A stretch of DNA of 64,000 nt from Pseudomonas lini (GTDB taxonomy: Bacteria; Pseudomonadota; Gammaproteobacteria; Pseudomonadales; Pseudomonadaceae). Below are positions 50,659 through 60,296 of this stretch, one piece after another (within the stretch, counting starts at the first letter, position 1; the number at the start of each line of letters is the position of its first letter). The position numbers and the translations under genes are program-made. The stretch is taken from the NCBI RefSeq assembly GCF_030812475.1, contig NZ_JAUSSR010000008.1, positions 186,001 through 250,000 of the forward strand, in the 5' to 3' direction. Under the pieces are notes generated by a model. It was given only the letters and a program-made list of their open reading frames with translations. It had not been told where the DNA came from and ran no database searches.

Positions 50659-52122
50659 TCACGACGAGCAACTGATCTCCAGATGCTTGCCCCATTCCGG
50701 CGGCCGCTCGGCGTAACCCTGCATTCCCGGCTGCTCCTCGAACGGATTGCTCAGCACCGCATGCAGCCGACGAACTTCTGAATAGTCGCCACTTTCCGCC
50801 GCATCGATGGCTTTCTGCGCCAGGTAGTTACGCAGGATGTAGAGCGGATTGACCGCATGCATCCGTTTGCGGCGCTTTTGCTGATCTGCCTCGCCTTCAC
50901 GGGCAACCCGAGCGACATAGAGCTCGCCCCAGGCATCGAAGCCCTTGATGTCGACGAAGTCGTCGCGCAAGCGGGCGAGCGCCTGCTCAGGTGATTCGTC
51001 CCCCAGGCGGCGGAAGAACAGGCTGTAGTCGACGCCACTGTTCTGCATCAGTTGCAGCAGGTGTTCCAGCAGTTTCTGGTCATCGTCCTCGGCAGTGGTA
51101 AAACCGAGGCGGCGGCGCATCAGGTCCAGGTAGTGGGCCTGGTACAGCGGCAGGTACAGCCCGAGGGTTTCGCGCAGGGCCTCGACGCTGATGAATGGCG
51201 TGAGGGCCTGGGCCAGAGCGCTGAGGTTCCACTGGCCGATCGGCACCTGGTTGCTGAAGGAATAACGGCCCCGGTCATCGGAGTGGTTGCAGATGAAGTG
51301 GGCGTCGAAGTCGTCGAGGAAAGCGAAAGGGCCATAGTCGAAGGTGATGCCCAGGATCGACATGTTGTCGGTGTTCATCACCCCATGGCAGAAGCCATAG
51401 GCTTGCCACTTGGCAATCAGTTCGGCATTGCGCTCGACGATCTCGCGGAACATCGCCAGGTAGGGCTCGGGTTGTTCCAGGCACTCCGGAAAGTGCATGG
51501 CCAGCAGGTAGTCGCCGAGTTCTTTCTGCTTCTCGGGGCGCTTGGTGTAATAGAAATACTCGAAATGGCCGAAACGCACATGGCTCGGTGCCAGGCGCAG
51601 GACCATCGCCGCGCGTTCCTGCTTTTCGCGCCAGACCGGGGTGTCGGAGCCGATCACGCACAGTGCGCGGGTGGTCGGAATATTCAGGGCATGCAGCGCT
51701 TCGGAGGCGAGAAACTCGCGAATTGATGAGCGCAGCACCGCGCGTCCATCACCCATGCGCGAAAAAGGCGTCTGGCCAGCGCCCTTGAGGTGCAGGTCCC
51801 AATGCTCGCCGGCCTGGTTATAGACCTCGCCCAGCAACAAGCCGCGACCGTCGCCCAACTGAGGGTTGTAGGACCCGAACTGATGACCGGAATAGACCAT
51901 CGCCCTGGGAACCGCGTCGGCCCAGAGCTTGTGGCCGCTGAACAGCTCGGCGAACGCCGGGGTTTCGGCCTCGGCCGGATCGAGGTCGAGCAGCGCCATG
52001 GCGGCGGGGCTGGCCACCACCAGGCGCGGATTGTCGATGGGCTCGGGCAGCACGTGGACGGAAAACGTATCGCCCAGGCGGGCGAAGCGGTTATCGAAGG
52101 TCAGTTCGTCGAGGGCTTTCAA
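50659..52122 (-). CDS. selO: protein adenylyltransferase SelO
   Basis: SelO is a pseudokinase-fold enzyme that transfers AMP to protein Ser/Thr/Tyr residues. The 487-residue product has the FDNRFARLGD start, HLKGAGQTPFSRMGDGRA near 110-127, CHGVMNTDNMSILG near 245 and the conserved C-terminal ISCSS with Cys485, which is selenocysteine in eukaryotic SelO. The start is TTG with GGAG upstream. An ATG 7 bases earlier is out of frame. Confidence 0.93.
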   Translation of the reverse strand: MKALDELTFDNRFARLGDTFSVHVLPEPIDNPRLVVASPAAMALLDLDPAEAETPAFAELFSGHKLWADAVPRAMVYSGHQFGSYNPQLGDGRGLLLGEVYNQAGEHWDLHLKGAGQTPFSRMGDGRAVLRSSIREFLASEALHALNIPTTRALCVIGSDTPVWREKQERAAMVLRLAPSHVRFGHFEYFYYTKRPEKQKELGDYLLAMHFPECLEQPEPYLAMFREIVERNAELIAKWQAYGFCHGVMNTDNMSILGITFDYGPFAFLDDFDAHFICNHSDDRGRYSFSNQVPIGQWNLSALAQALTPFISVEALRETLGLYLPLYQAHYLDLMRRRLGFTTAEDDDQKLLEHLLQLMQNSGVDYSLFFRRLGDESPEQALARLRDDFVDIKGFDAWGELYVARVAREGEADQQKRRKRMHAVNPLYILRNYLAQKAIDAAESGDYSEVRRLHAVLSNPFEEQPGMQGYAERPPEWGKHLEISCSS

Positions 52123-52170
52123 GGGCCATCTCCAGCAGAATGTCCGAGCATTCTGCTAGGGATAGGCCGG

Positions 52171-55100
52171 TTAGTCGAGCTTGGCGGCCGGCGGCTCTTG
52201 AGGAACTTGACCCTCGGTCTTGGGCACGATGGTTTTGGCTTCCGGATCGACTGGCACCATCCTGTATTCCTGACCCTGGATGTTCTTGAGGTAAACCTCC
52301 ATCTGCCGGAACGAAATGTTGATGTGCTGCTTCTTGAATTCGCGGTTGATGAAGCGATTGACCTCGTCGAGTACCGGGTTACGGTCACCAAGGTCGCGCA
52401 CGTGCATGCGCAACTCGTGGTCGAGGGTGCTTTCGCCGAAGTTCAGGAAGTACACATGGGGTTCAGGCTCTTTGAGTACCCGTGGGTTTTCCCTTGCCGC
52501 CTTCAGCAGAAGTTCTTTCACCAGATCCAGATCCGAGCCGTAGTCCACCCCGAGCTTGAGGGTGACCCGGGTGATGGTGTCGGTCAGGGACCAGTTGATC
52601 AATTGACCGGTGATGAACGTTTTGTTCGGGACAATGATGTCCTTGCGATCGAAGTCGGTAATGGTCGTGGCGCGGATCCGGATCTTGCTCACCGTGCCCG
52701 ACAGGTTGCCGATAGTGATCGTGTCGCCGATTCGCACCGGGCGTTCGAACAGAATCATGATCCCGGAGATGAAGTTGGCGAAAATCTCCTGCATGCCGAA
52801 CCCCAGGCCCACCGAAAGCGCCGCCACCAGCCATTGCAACTTGTCCCAACTCACGCCGAGGGTGGACAGGGTCGAGACAAAACCGATACCGGCGATCACG
52901 TAGGACAGCAATGTGGTGGTGGCGTAGGCACTGCCTTGGGCCAGGTTCAGCTTCGACAGCACAAACACTTCCAGCAGACCTGGCAGGTTGCGGGCGAGGG
53001 CGAAGGTGATGCCGATGATGATCAGTGCGCCGAGCATGTCGCCGATGCTGATCGGCACCATGCTCATGTTGGCACCGGTGCCGCTGGTGTATTCGTAGAG
53101 GGTGATGTTGTCCAGGTACGAAAACACCGAGATCAGGTCCGACCAGACCCAGTACAGCGCCGCCATGAACCCGCCGAGCAGCGCCAGGCGGATCAGGCGC
53201 AGGGACTGTTCGTTGACCTTCTCGATGTCCAGGGTCGGCTCTTCGATCACCGCTTCGCCGTCGCCCGCTTCCTTGGCGGCCTGGCGTTTGGCCAGGGCGC
53301 GCTGATAAGCCAGGCGCCGCGCCGCAACACTGAGGCCGCGCACGAAGGTCGCCTCGATCACCAGCCAGAACATCAGCAGGTAAAGGGTGTTGATCAACCG
53401 GTCGCTGAGTTTCAGTGCGGTGTAGTAATAGCCGAAGCACACGGCCACGAACAAGGCGATCGGCAGGGCGGTGAACAAGATGGCCACGGCCTTGCGGAAC
53501 AGCGAGGCGTTTTCGTGGGTAGGGCTGCTGATCAACAGGCGGCTGAGCAACCAGGCCATCAGGGCGTAGCACGTCAGCACCACAGGCATGCCGAGCACGT
53601 CGTCAGCCAGCGCCGCCGGTTGCAGTTCGGCGACGGCCACCACCGCGACCAGGGCCATTACCACCAGCCCGAGTCGGCGAATCCAGCCCTGGAGGAATTC
53701 GACCTGGGGTTTTTCCCAGCGGAAATGCAATTCGGCTACGCCACCGGGTGAGAGGATCCGGTAGGCGGTATAGAACACCAGCCAGGCCTGGGCCATCTGC
53801 AGCAGCGCCGCGCCCATGTTGGCGTTCTGCCCGCGAGCGTCAATCTGCAAGGCCAGGCCGCACAAGGCCAGGCCCAGGGCGACCGGCATTGCCAGTAAAA
53901 TATTGATCAGGATCGCTTGAGGCGTGTGCCACTGGCTGTCGCGCTTGAAGTGACCAATGTCCTGGTGAACCTTGTTCAGGCGGGCGTACAAACTCGTGCG
54001 CCGCCACAGCAGGGCGCCGATCAGCAGCGCCAGCGGCAGGAACAACAGTGGTCGCTGGGTCAAGCCGTCGGTGAGTTCACTCAGGCTCGAAGCCCATGGC
54101 AGCGTAGTCACCTGTCGTTGCAGGCGCTCCGGCACGGCGCGCATCCATTCAGGATCGAGTGGCTTGTTGCTGGGAATCCAGAACATCTGCTCTTCCAGCG
54201 TCGCCCTCAGGCTTTGCGCGGTGCTGAGCAGTTGTTTTTGATTGAGTTGCAACGTGATGGATTCGTTGAGCACGGCGCTCAGTTCGCGGTTCAATCGCTC
54301 CAGCAGGTCGGCGCGAGTGAGGGCCAGTTCCATCAGGCTCTTGCGCAGCTGCGGGGTCACTTGCTCCGGCGGCTGGGCCGCCAGCAGGTTATCGACGTAC
54401 GTTGCCGGATTGCTAAGCAGTTCCCGCTGCTGGCTGACTTCGAACTGATACAGGCGGATGTCGGCGATCTGGTCGGCCAGGTCGCGGTCGACCTTGAGGT
54501 GCGGCAGACCCTGCTTCTGCTTGTAGAGAATCTTGGAGAGCAGCAGGCTGCCCTTGAGCACGTTGATTTGCTCGTCCAGGGCTGAATCGCTCTGAGTCAC
54601 GTTGTCCAGCTGCTGTTTGGTCTGCAGGTTCTGCTGGGTGACTTCGTTGAGACGGTCGGTGCTTTTGAGCAGGTAGTCCGAGAGTTTCAGGTTGGCCGCA
54701 CTTTCGGTGGCCAGCAGAACGCTGCCCCCGGACTTCTGTGCTTCGATGGACTGCTGGGTCACCGTCTCCTGGGACTGGGCCAGGCGTTTCTGGCTGATCA
54801 GGTTTTGCAGCTCCTGGATTTCCCTTTCCAGGCGGTCGGATTTTTCCGAGAGCAAGTCATGCTGGCTGTTGCCCAGATCCTGCAGCTGACTGTTGCCGGC
54901 CAGTTCCTGGCGACGCAGGGGGATCAAGGCATTGAGCGCCGCGAGTTCAGCACTGAGCTGGTCCCGTTGCTCGCCGCTCAAGGTCTTGCCGTTCTCTTTG
55001 CCGGCCTTGAGGATGTTGTTGATCTGCTGGATGCGCGTCTGGCTGGCGGAAATTTCCGCCTGGGCGCGCTCGGGGCGGGTCTGGGCGGTAATGACCAGGC

Positions 55101-55521
55101 TGTTGGCGTCGGCCAGGGCTTTTTGCAGATCGCTTTGCTGGGTCGAGCGCTCGGTCAGCATTTGCTCGAGCTGCTGAATCGACTCCTTGGCGTAACGCTG
55201 CGCCACCGGCACCACGCTGGTGGCCTTGAGGCGGGTCAGTTCACGCTGATTCTCGATGTTCTGCTTTGGCGCGGTGGCCAGTTGTTGCTTGAGCTCAACC
55301 AGCTTCTGCTCGTAATCACGCTTGCTGGTGAGCTGTGTCAGGGTGCTTTGTAGAATGCTCTGCAGGGCTTTTTGATCAGCTTCCGGCAGTTTGCGCTCGG
55401 CGATCTTGTCCAGGTTTGTCTGCACGGCTTCGCTGGACGGCGGCTCTGCCGCTTGCAACGTGCCGACAGAAAGACTCAAGCCCAGCAGGGCCGTGACGAA
55501 AAAGGTGCGCAGGGTTGACAT
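52171..55521 (-). CDS. large mechanosensitive channel, MscK/KefA-like
   Basis: The 1116-residue product has a signal peptide (about 1-24, ending TLQA), a long periplasmic helical/coiled-coil region rich in Gln and Leu (about 25-480), about eleven membrane helices (about 500-890) and a C-terminal MscS-type channel domain (about 890-1100) with VGLGFGMQEIFANFISGIMI, ERPVRIGDTI and a beta domain. It opens under membrane tension to release osmolytes. Length and layout match MscK. It is probably co-transcribed with nhaP2 just upstream (34-base gap). Confidence 0.9.
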   Translation of the reverse strand: MSTLRTFFVTALLGLSLSVGTLQAAEPPSSEAVQTNLDKIAERKLPEADQKALQSILQSTLTQLTSKRDYEQKLVELKQQLATAPKQNIENQRELTRLKATSVVPVAQRYAKESIQQLEQMLTERSTQQSDLQKALADANSLVITAQTRPERAQAEISASQTRIQQINNILKAGKENGKTLSGEQRDQLSAELAALNALIPLRRQELAGNSQLQDLGNSQHDLLSEKSDRLEREIQELQNLISQKRLAQSQETVTQQSIEAQKSGGSVLLATESAANLKLSDYLLKSTDRLNEVTQQNLQTKQQLDNVTQSDSALDEQINVLKGSLLLSKILYKQKQGLPHLKVDRDLADQIADIRLYQFEVSQQRELLSNPATYVDNLLAAQPPEQVTPQLRKSLMELALTRADLLERLNRELSAVLNESITLQLNQKQLLSTAQSLRATLEEQMFWIPSNKPLDPEWMRAVPERLQRQVTTLPWASSLSELTDGLTQRPLLFLPLALLIGALLWRRTSLYARLNKVHQDIGHFKRDSQWHTPQAILINILLAMPVALGLALCGLALQIDARGQNANMGAALLQMAQAWLVFYTAYRILSPGGVAELHFRWEKPQVEFLQGWIRRLGLVVMALVAVVAVAELQPAALADDVLGMPVVLTCYALMAWLLSRLLISSPTHENASLFRKAVAILFTALPIALFVAVCFGYYYTALKLSDRLINTLYLLMFWLVIEATFVRGLSVAARRLAYQRALAKRQAAKEAGDGEAVIEEPTLDIEKVNEQSLRLIRLALLGGFMAALYWVWSDLISVFSYLDNITLYEYTSGTGANMSMVPISIGDMLGALIIIGITFALARNLPGLLEVFVLSKLNLAQGSAYATTTLLSYVIAGIGFVSTLSTLGVSWDKLQWLVAALSVGLGFGMQEIFANFISGIMILFERPVRIGDTITIGNLSGTVSKIRIRATTITDFDRKDIIVPNKTFITGQLINWSLTDTITRVTLKLGVDYGSDLDLVKELLLKAARENPRVLKEPEPHVYFLNFGESTLDHELRMHVRDLGDRNPVLDEVNRFINREFKKQHINISFRQMEVYLKNIQGQEYRMVPVDPEAKTIVPKTEGQVPQEPPAAKLD

Positions 55522-55555
55522 AGAGACCGATCGAAAACGAGGCGAAGTGTGGAGT

Positions 55556-57298
55556 TTAGAGGAAGAGGCCGGGACCCGGGCGACTTCCTTCGGGGAATCT
55601 GACGCCCACTTTGCCGATCTTGTTCCCTTCCATGACCGCGACGGTCCAGATGGTGTTGTTCCACTCAACCTGGTCGCCGACTACAGGCGCACCCCCCACT
55701 TTATGGGCAATGAAGCTGGCCAGGGTCATGTCCGGATCGATGCCTTCGACTTTCAACCCGTACAGGGCTGCAACCGCGGCCAGCTGGGCGTCTCCTTCAA
55801 GTACGAAGTCGCCGAAAAAGCGCAGATCGAGGCCCCGTTGCGGCGCCTGGCTGAAGAGCTTTCCGAGGGCCGGAAGATTGTGCTCATGGCCGATAACACA
55901 GAGCAAATCGTCGACTTCGAGCACTGTACTACCCGACGGATGGAGCAGTTGCTGACCCCGAAACAGTGCTGCGATCCGGGTACCTTCGGGCATTTTCAGT
56001 TCGCGCAGGGGGGAGCCGATGCACCATTTTTCGGCCCCGAGGCGATAAACGAACAATTCCCACTCGCTGGTGACGTGGACTTCCAGGGCTGATCGGGAAA
56101 TCGGCAAGGGCTCTGGCGGGACGGTCACTTTCAAAAGCTTCGCCACCCAGGGCAGGCTGGTGCCTTGCACCAGCAATGACACCAGCACGATAAAGAACGC
56201 CAGATTGAAATACAGCTGAGCGTTAGGCAGCCCCGCCATCAAGGGGAACACTGCCAGAATGATCGGGACCGCGCCGCGCAGGCCAACCCAGGAAATGAAT
56301 GCTTTCTCACGTCCATGGAACGCCTTGAATGGCAGCAGACCGACCAGCACCGACAGCGGACGGGCAAACAGAATCATCCACAGCGCCAGGCCCAGCGCCG
56401 GCAGGGCGATCGGCAGCAGGTCATGGGGGGTCACCAACAGGCCCAGCACCAGGAACATGCCGATCTGGGCCAGCCATGCCATGCCGTCGAGCATATGCAA
56501 AATGCCGTGTCGGCTGCGGACCGGACGGTTGCCGATCACCAGGCCGCACAGGTACACCGCCAAAAAACCGCTGCCGTGCAGGGCGTTGGTCAGGGCAAAC
56601 ACCACCAGGCCACCGGCAATCACCAGGATTGGATAAAGCCCGGCGGCCAGGTGGATACGGTTGACCAGTTGCAACATCAGCCAGCCGCCCCCGAGGCCGA
56701 TCACACCACCAATGCCGAACTCGCGCACCAAATGTACCAGCAGGTTCCAGTGCAAGCCGGTCTCGCCGCTGGCGAGCATGTCGATCAGGGTCACGGTGAG
56801 GAACACCGCCATCGGATCGTTGCTGCCGGATTCGATCTCCAGGCTCGCGCTCACCCGTTCGTTCAGGCCTTTGCCGCCCAGCAGCGAGAACACCGCTGCG
56901 GCGTCGGTAGATCCCACGATAGCGCCGATCAGCAGGCCTTGAATCAGATTGAGGTCGAACAGCCAGGCCGCCGCCATGCCGGTCAGCCCCGTGGTGATCA
57001 ACACTCCGACCGTGGCCAGGGACAGCGCCGGCCATAACGCAACGCGGAAACTGGATACCCGCGTGCGCAAACCGCCATCGAGCAGGATCACGGCCAGGGC
57101 GAGGTTGCCCACCAGATAAGCCGTTGGGTAGTTATCGAAAATAATGCCGGCGCCGTCGACCCCGGCCGACATGCCTACCGCCAGGATAATCACCAGAATC
57201 GGGATGCCGAGGCGGGACGAAAGTGAGCTCACCAGAATGCTTGCACCTACCAGCAACGCGCCGATCAAGAACAGGCTGTTGATGGTCGTCGCATTCAA
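55556..57298 (-). CDS. nhaP2: potassium/proton antiporter NhaP2 (CvrA-like)
   Basis: The 580-residue CPA1-type antiporter has about twelve helices (about 5-390), a GSTDAAAVFSLL motif near 127-138 and SNDPMAVF near 160, followed by a cytoplasmic TrkA-C domain (about 400-490) and a CorC/HlyC-type C-terminal domain (about 490-575). The TTG start gives the family N-terminus and has GGAG 8 bases upstream. The longer frame from 57418 is not supported. Confidence 0.92.
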   Translation of the reverse strand: MNATTINSLFLIGALLVGASILVSSLSSRLGIPILVIILAVGMSAGVDGAGIIFDNYPTAYLVGNLALAVILLDGGLRTRVSSFRVALWPALSLATVGVLITTGLTGMAAAWLFDLNLIQGLLIGAIVGSTDAAAVFSLLGGKGLNERVSASLEIESGSNDPMAVFLTVTLIDMLASGETGLHWNLLVHLVREFGIGGVIGLGGGWLMLQLVNRIHLAAGLYPILVIAGGLVVFALTNALHGSGFLAVYLCGLVIGNRPVRSRHGILHMLDGMAWLAQIGMFLVLGLLVTPHDLLPIALPALGLALWMILFARPLSVLVGLLPFKAFHGREKAFISWVGLRGAVPIILAVFPLMAGLPNAQLYFNLAFFIVLVSLLVQGTSLPWVAKLLKVTVPPEPLPISRSALEVHVTSEWELFVYRLGAEKWCIGSPLRELKMPEGTRIAALFRGQQLLHPSGSTVLEVDDLLCVIGHEHNLPALGKLFSQAPQRGLDLRFFGDFVLEGDAQLAAVAALYGLKVEGIDPDMTLASFIAHKVGGAPVVGDQVEWNNTIWTVAVMEGNKIGKVGVRFPEGSRPGPGLFL

Positions 57299-57612
57299 AG
57301 GCAGTACTCCAGAAAGCTGAAAGGCGGGCACAAACTGACCATGCAGTCTGCGTGCCAGCGATTCTAACCTGTTGAAATGTGATGCTGTCAAAAAGGTTTT
57401 GCGACAGGAGAGGACCAAGGCGCTCTTGGGTTTTTATCCTGCAACCGTCCCGGCGACGAAGTGCAGGAACCAGATTGGCCAATCAGAGTCTCTACAGTTC
57501 GCGAAGAAGGTCGTCCGCCAGCAAAATCAAGGCCTTGAGCCCGGATAACCCTGGCATACGTGGTGACTTTTCTTTATCGTACGTGCCCTTTGAAAACGCC
57601 TGGAAAATCAAA
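57299..57612. other. gap nhaP2 to ZapB-like gene
   Basis: This is a 314-base divergent gap. I see no ORF with a good ribosome site, no REP arm and no convincing promoter pair, although promoters for both directions must lie here. Confidence 0.4.
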
Positions 57613-57843
57613 ATGTTGGAAGCATCCCTTAGCCAATTGGAACAACTGGTCAGCGATCTGGTGCAACAGAACCAGGCGCTGCTTGCCACCAACCAGTCCC
57701 TGAACGCCGAACTGGCTCAGACCAAGGACGAAAACGAAAGCCTGCAATTGAGCCTGATGGAACAGGAAGAGAAACAAGGCGCCACCACGGCCCGCATCCA
57801 GGCGTTGGTTGAGCGCGTCAGCGCCAGCCCGGTCAGCGCATGA
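57613..57843 (+). CDS. TIGR02449-family ZapB-like coiled-coil protein
   Basis: The 76-residue, mostly coiled-coil product has SLSQLEQLVSDLVQQNQALL and heptad-like repeats up to residue 68. Proteins of this family sit directly before zapA in pseudomonads and resemble ZapB. The ATG was chosen to match the family's MLEA... start. A GTG 30 bases upstream is possible. It overlaps zapA by four bases. Confidence 0.8.
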   Translation: MLEASLSQLEQLVSDLVQQNQALLATNQSLNAELAQTKDENESLQLSLMEQEEKQGATTARIQALVERVSASPVSA

Positions 57844-58142
57844 ATCACGGCGCCGCAGAGGTGAAAGTCGTCTCGATCCTGGGGGAGGACTATTCGATCA
57901 GGGCGCCGGCCGGGGAAGAGCAAACCCTGCTGGACGCCGCGCTGATGTTGAAGGCTGCACTGGCCGACACTAAAAAGAAATACCCGACACTGATCGGTGA
58001 CCGCTTGCTGGTATTGGCCGCCATGAATCTGTGCTCCCAGCAGATTGAAATGAAGAAACAGCATCAGCAGGAACTCGACCGTTACCAAGAGCAAGTCAGC
58101 GCCACGGTTGAAGTGATCTCCAAGACGATCAATCAGGCCTGA
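57840..58142 (+). CDS. zapA: cell division protein ZapA
   Basis: ZapA bundles FtsZ protofilaments at the division ring. The 100-residue product has the KVVSILGEDYSIRAP N-terminal domain, GDRLLVLAAMNLCSQQI and a C-terminal coiled coil. The ATGA overlap couples it to the ZapB-like gene. In many pseudomonads zapA is followed by the 6S RNA gene. Here I see a REP pair instead, so this may be a second, divergent copy. Confidence 0.88.
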   Translation: MNHGAAEVKVVSILGEDYSIRAPAGEEQTLLDAALMLKAALADTKKKYPTLIGDRLLVLAAMNLCSQQIEMKKQHQQELDRYQEQVSATVEVISKTINQA

Positions 58143-58266
58143 TCGGCTTTGCGCACAACCAAAGAATTGCTGTGAGGATTGTCAGACTTCACAGCGGTTG
58201 GCGGATGATCTGGCGCGGCAGATGGGTCGGTTTCGGTTGAGCCGATTCGCCGTCAGCGCGGGCCTC

Positions 58267-58359
58267 TTCGCGGGCAAGCCCGCTCCCACACTCGATCTGC
58301 TGTGAACACATAATCTGTGAACGCCGATGATCAAATGTGGGAGCGGGCTTGCTCGCGAA
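58267..58359. repeat. REP pair (REPIN 11), hybrid arms
   Basis: The left arm at 58267-58290 carries the GGGCAAGCCCGC core and the right arm at 58336-58359 the GCTTGCTCGCGA core, so the pair mixes two REP variants. It lies between zapA and the acyl-CoA dehydrogenase, which converge. Confidence 0.82.
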
Positions 58360-58388
58360 TGGATTTCAGCTGCCCAACAAGGCTCAAA

Positions 58389-60191
58389 TCAGAACCACTC
58401 ATCCCGCATTCCCAGACACACATCATCCCGCGCCTCAAGAATCGCCAGTTCATGGTGGCAACCCGGCACTTCCCATGTCAGGAAATATCGCGCCGCTTGC
58501 AGCTTGCCTTTATAGAAGTTCACATCTGCCCCATTGCCCCTGGCCAGTCCATCCTCGGCGCGAATCGCCTGTTCCAGCCAGCGCCAGCCAATCACCGTGT
58601 GCCCGAACACTTTCAGGTACAGCGCCGAGTTCGCCAGGCTGCTGTTGACCTTGCCTTGCCCCAGATCCGTCAGCAGGCCGAGGGTCACCGTTTGCAGGCG
58701 CGCCACCAGTTTCTCCAGGGGCTCGCGCAACCTGGTCAGCGACCCATGCGCCTGCGCCCGCTCGGCCGTGTCGGCGATCAGGCGGATCAATTGCTTGAGC
58801 CCCGCGCCGCCGTTCTGGGCCAGTTTGCGCCCCAGCAAATCCAGCGACTGAATGCCGTGCGTACCCTCATGGATCGGATTCAACCGGTTGTCGCGATAAT
58901 ACTGCTCCACCGGATATTCACGGGTGTAACCGTGACCGCCAAGAATCTGGATCGCCAGTTCGTTGGCCTTCAGGCAAAACTCCGATGGCCAGGATTTGAC
59001 GATGGGTGTCAGCAAATCCAAGAGCTCATGGGCTTGCTTGCGTTCGGCCTCAGTCTCAAGGGTTGTGGTGTCATCGAACAATCGTGCGGCGTACAGGCCG
59101 AGGTCAAATGAGCCTTCCACGTAGGCTTTCTGGGTCAGCAACATGCGTTTGACATCGGCATGCCGGATGATCGCCACCGGCGCAGTATTCGGGTCCTTGC
59201 TGTCAGGGACGCGACCTTGCGGACGTTCGCGGGCGTATTCCAGCGAGTACAGGTAACCGGCGTAGCCGAGCATCACCGCACCCATGCCGACGCCGATCCG
59301 CGCCTCGTTCATCATCTGGAACATGTAGCTCAGCCCGTGGTGCGGCTTGCCCACCAAGTAGCCGACACACTCGCCGTTGTCGCCGAAGTTCAGCGCGGTA
59401 GAGGTGGTGCCGCGCCAACCCATCTTGTGGAACAGGCCTGCGAGAAGCACGTCGTTGCGTTTGCCCAGGCTGCCGTCCTCGTTGACCAGAAACTTGGGGA
59501 CGATAAACAGCGAGATTCCCTTCACGCCGGCTGGTGCATCCGGCAACTTGGCCAGGACCATGTGCACGATGTTTTCAGACAGCGGATGATCGCCGCCGGA
59601 GATGAAAATCTTGTTGCCCTTGAGTCGATAGGTACCGTCAGACACCGGCTCGGCTCGGGTACGAATATCCGATAACGAAGAGCCGGCATGCGGTTCGGTC
59701 AGGGCCATGGTGCCGAAGAAGCGCCCGTCGATCATCGGTTGCAGGAAGCGTTGCTTCTGCTCATCGGTGCCGAAACTTTCAATCAGGTTGGCCGCGCCCA
59801 TGGTCAAAAACGGGTATGAGGTCGATGCCGCATTAGCCGCTTGAAAGTGAGCGAAACAGGCTTGGGACAGTAGGGTAGGGAGTTGCATGCCACCCGCATC
59901 GAAACTGCGCGCCGCATTGAGGAAGCCGGCTTCGAGGAAAGCATCCACCGCGGGCTTCACTTCCGGAATCAGGATCGCCTGACCGTCTTCGTAGCGCGGT
60001 TCGTTCTCGTCGCCCTTGCGGTTATGCGGGGCGAAGAACTTCTCGGCGATGCTGCGAGCGGTACCGATGGCGGCATCGAAGGTTTCGCGATTGTGTTCGG
60101 CAAAACGCTCACGCCGGGTCAGGCCCTCGGCATCGAGGACTTCATACAGCTCGAAAGCCAGATTGCGGGAACTGAGCAGCGTCTCGGACAT
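58389..60191 (-). CDS. acyl-CoA dehydrogenase
   Basis: The 600-residue FAD enzyme of the long bacterial acyl-CoA dehydrogenase class has TMALTEPHAGSSLSDIRT near 160-177, IQILGGHGYTREYPVEQYYRD near 410 and catalytic-Glu segment NPIHEGTHGIQ near 440, with an extra C-terminal domain (about 460-600). It carries out the first step of beta-oxidation or a related dehydrogenation. The acyl chain is not predictable. Pseudomonads keep this gene near nhaP2 from memory. It is a single gene. Confidence 0.9.
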   Translation of the reverse strand: MSETLLSSRNLAFELYEVLDAEGLTRRERFAEHNRETFDAAIGTARSIAEKFFAPHNRKGDENEPRYEDGQAILIPEVKPAVDAFLEAGFLNAARSFDAGGMQLPTLLSQACFAHFQAANAASTSYPFLTMGAANLIESFGTDEQKQRFLQPMIDGRFFGTMALTEPHAGSSLSDIRTRAEPVSDGTYRLKGNKIFISGGDHPLSENIVHMVLAKLPDAPAGVKGISLFIVPKFLVNEDGSLGKRNDVLLAGLFHKMGWRGTTSTALNFGDNGECVGYLVGKPHHGLSYMFQMMNEARIGVGMGAVMLGYAGYLYSLEYARERPQGRVPDSKDPNTAPVAIIRHADVKRMLLTQKAYVEGSFDLGLYAARLFDDTTTLETEAERKQAHELLDLLTPIVKSWPSEFCLKANELAIQILGGHGYTREYPVEQYYRDNRLNPIHEGTHGIQSLDLLGRKLAQNGGAGLKQLIRLIADTAERAQAHGSLTRLREPLEKLVARLQTVTLGLLTDLGQGKVNSSLANSALYLKVFGHTVIGWRWLEQAIRAEDGLARGNGADVNFYKGKLQAARYFLTWEVPGCHHELAILEARDDVCLGMRDEWF

Positions 60192-60296
60192 GGCGGCCTA
60201 CCTTTTTTTGGGTTGGGCCGAGTCTAGGCGTGGGGAGGGCGGGCTGAAAGGATGATTGATGTGGGTGATGGTGCAGTCCGGGCACCGCTAATCAAA

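Noticed and set aside
51790..53751. 653-codon open frame antisense to selO and the MscK-like gene
   Set aside because: It spans two unrelated genes on the other strand, which a real gene would not do. It is a codon-bias shadow.
58143..58266. 6S RNA expected after zapA
   Set aside because: I could not find the long, mostly double-stranded 6S layout. The sequence passes directly into a REP pair.
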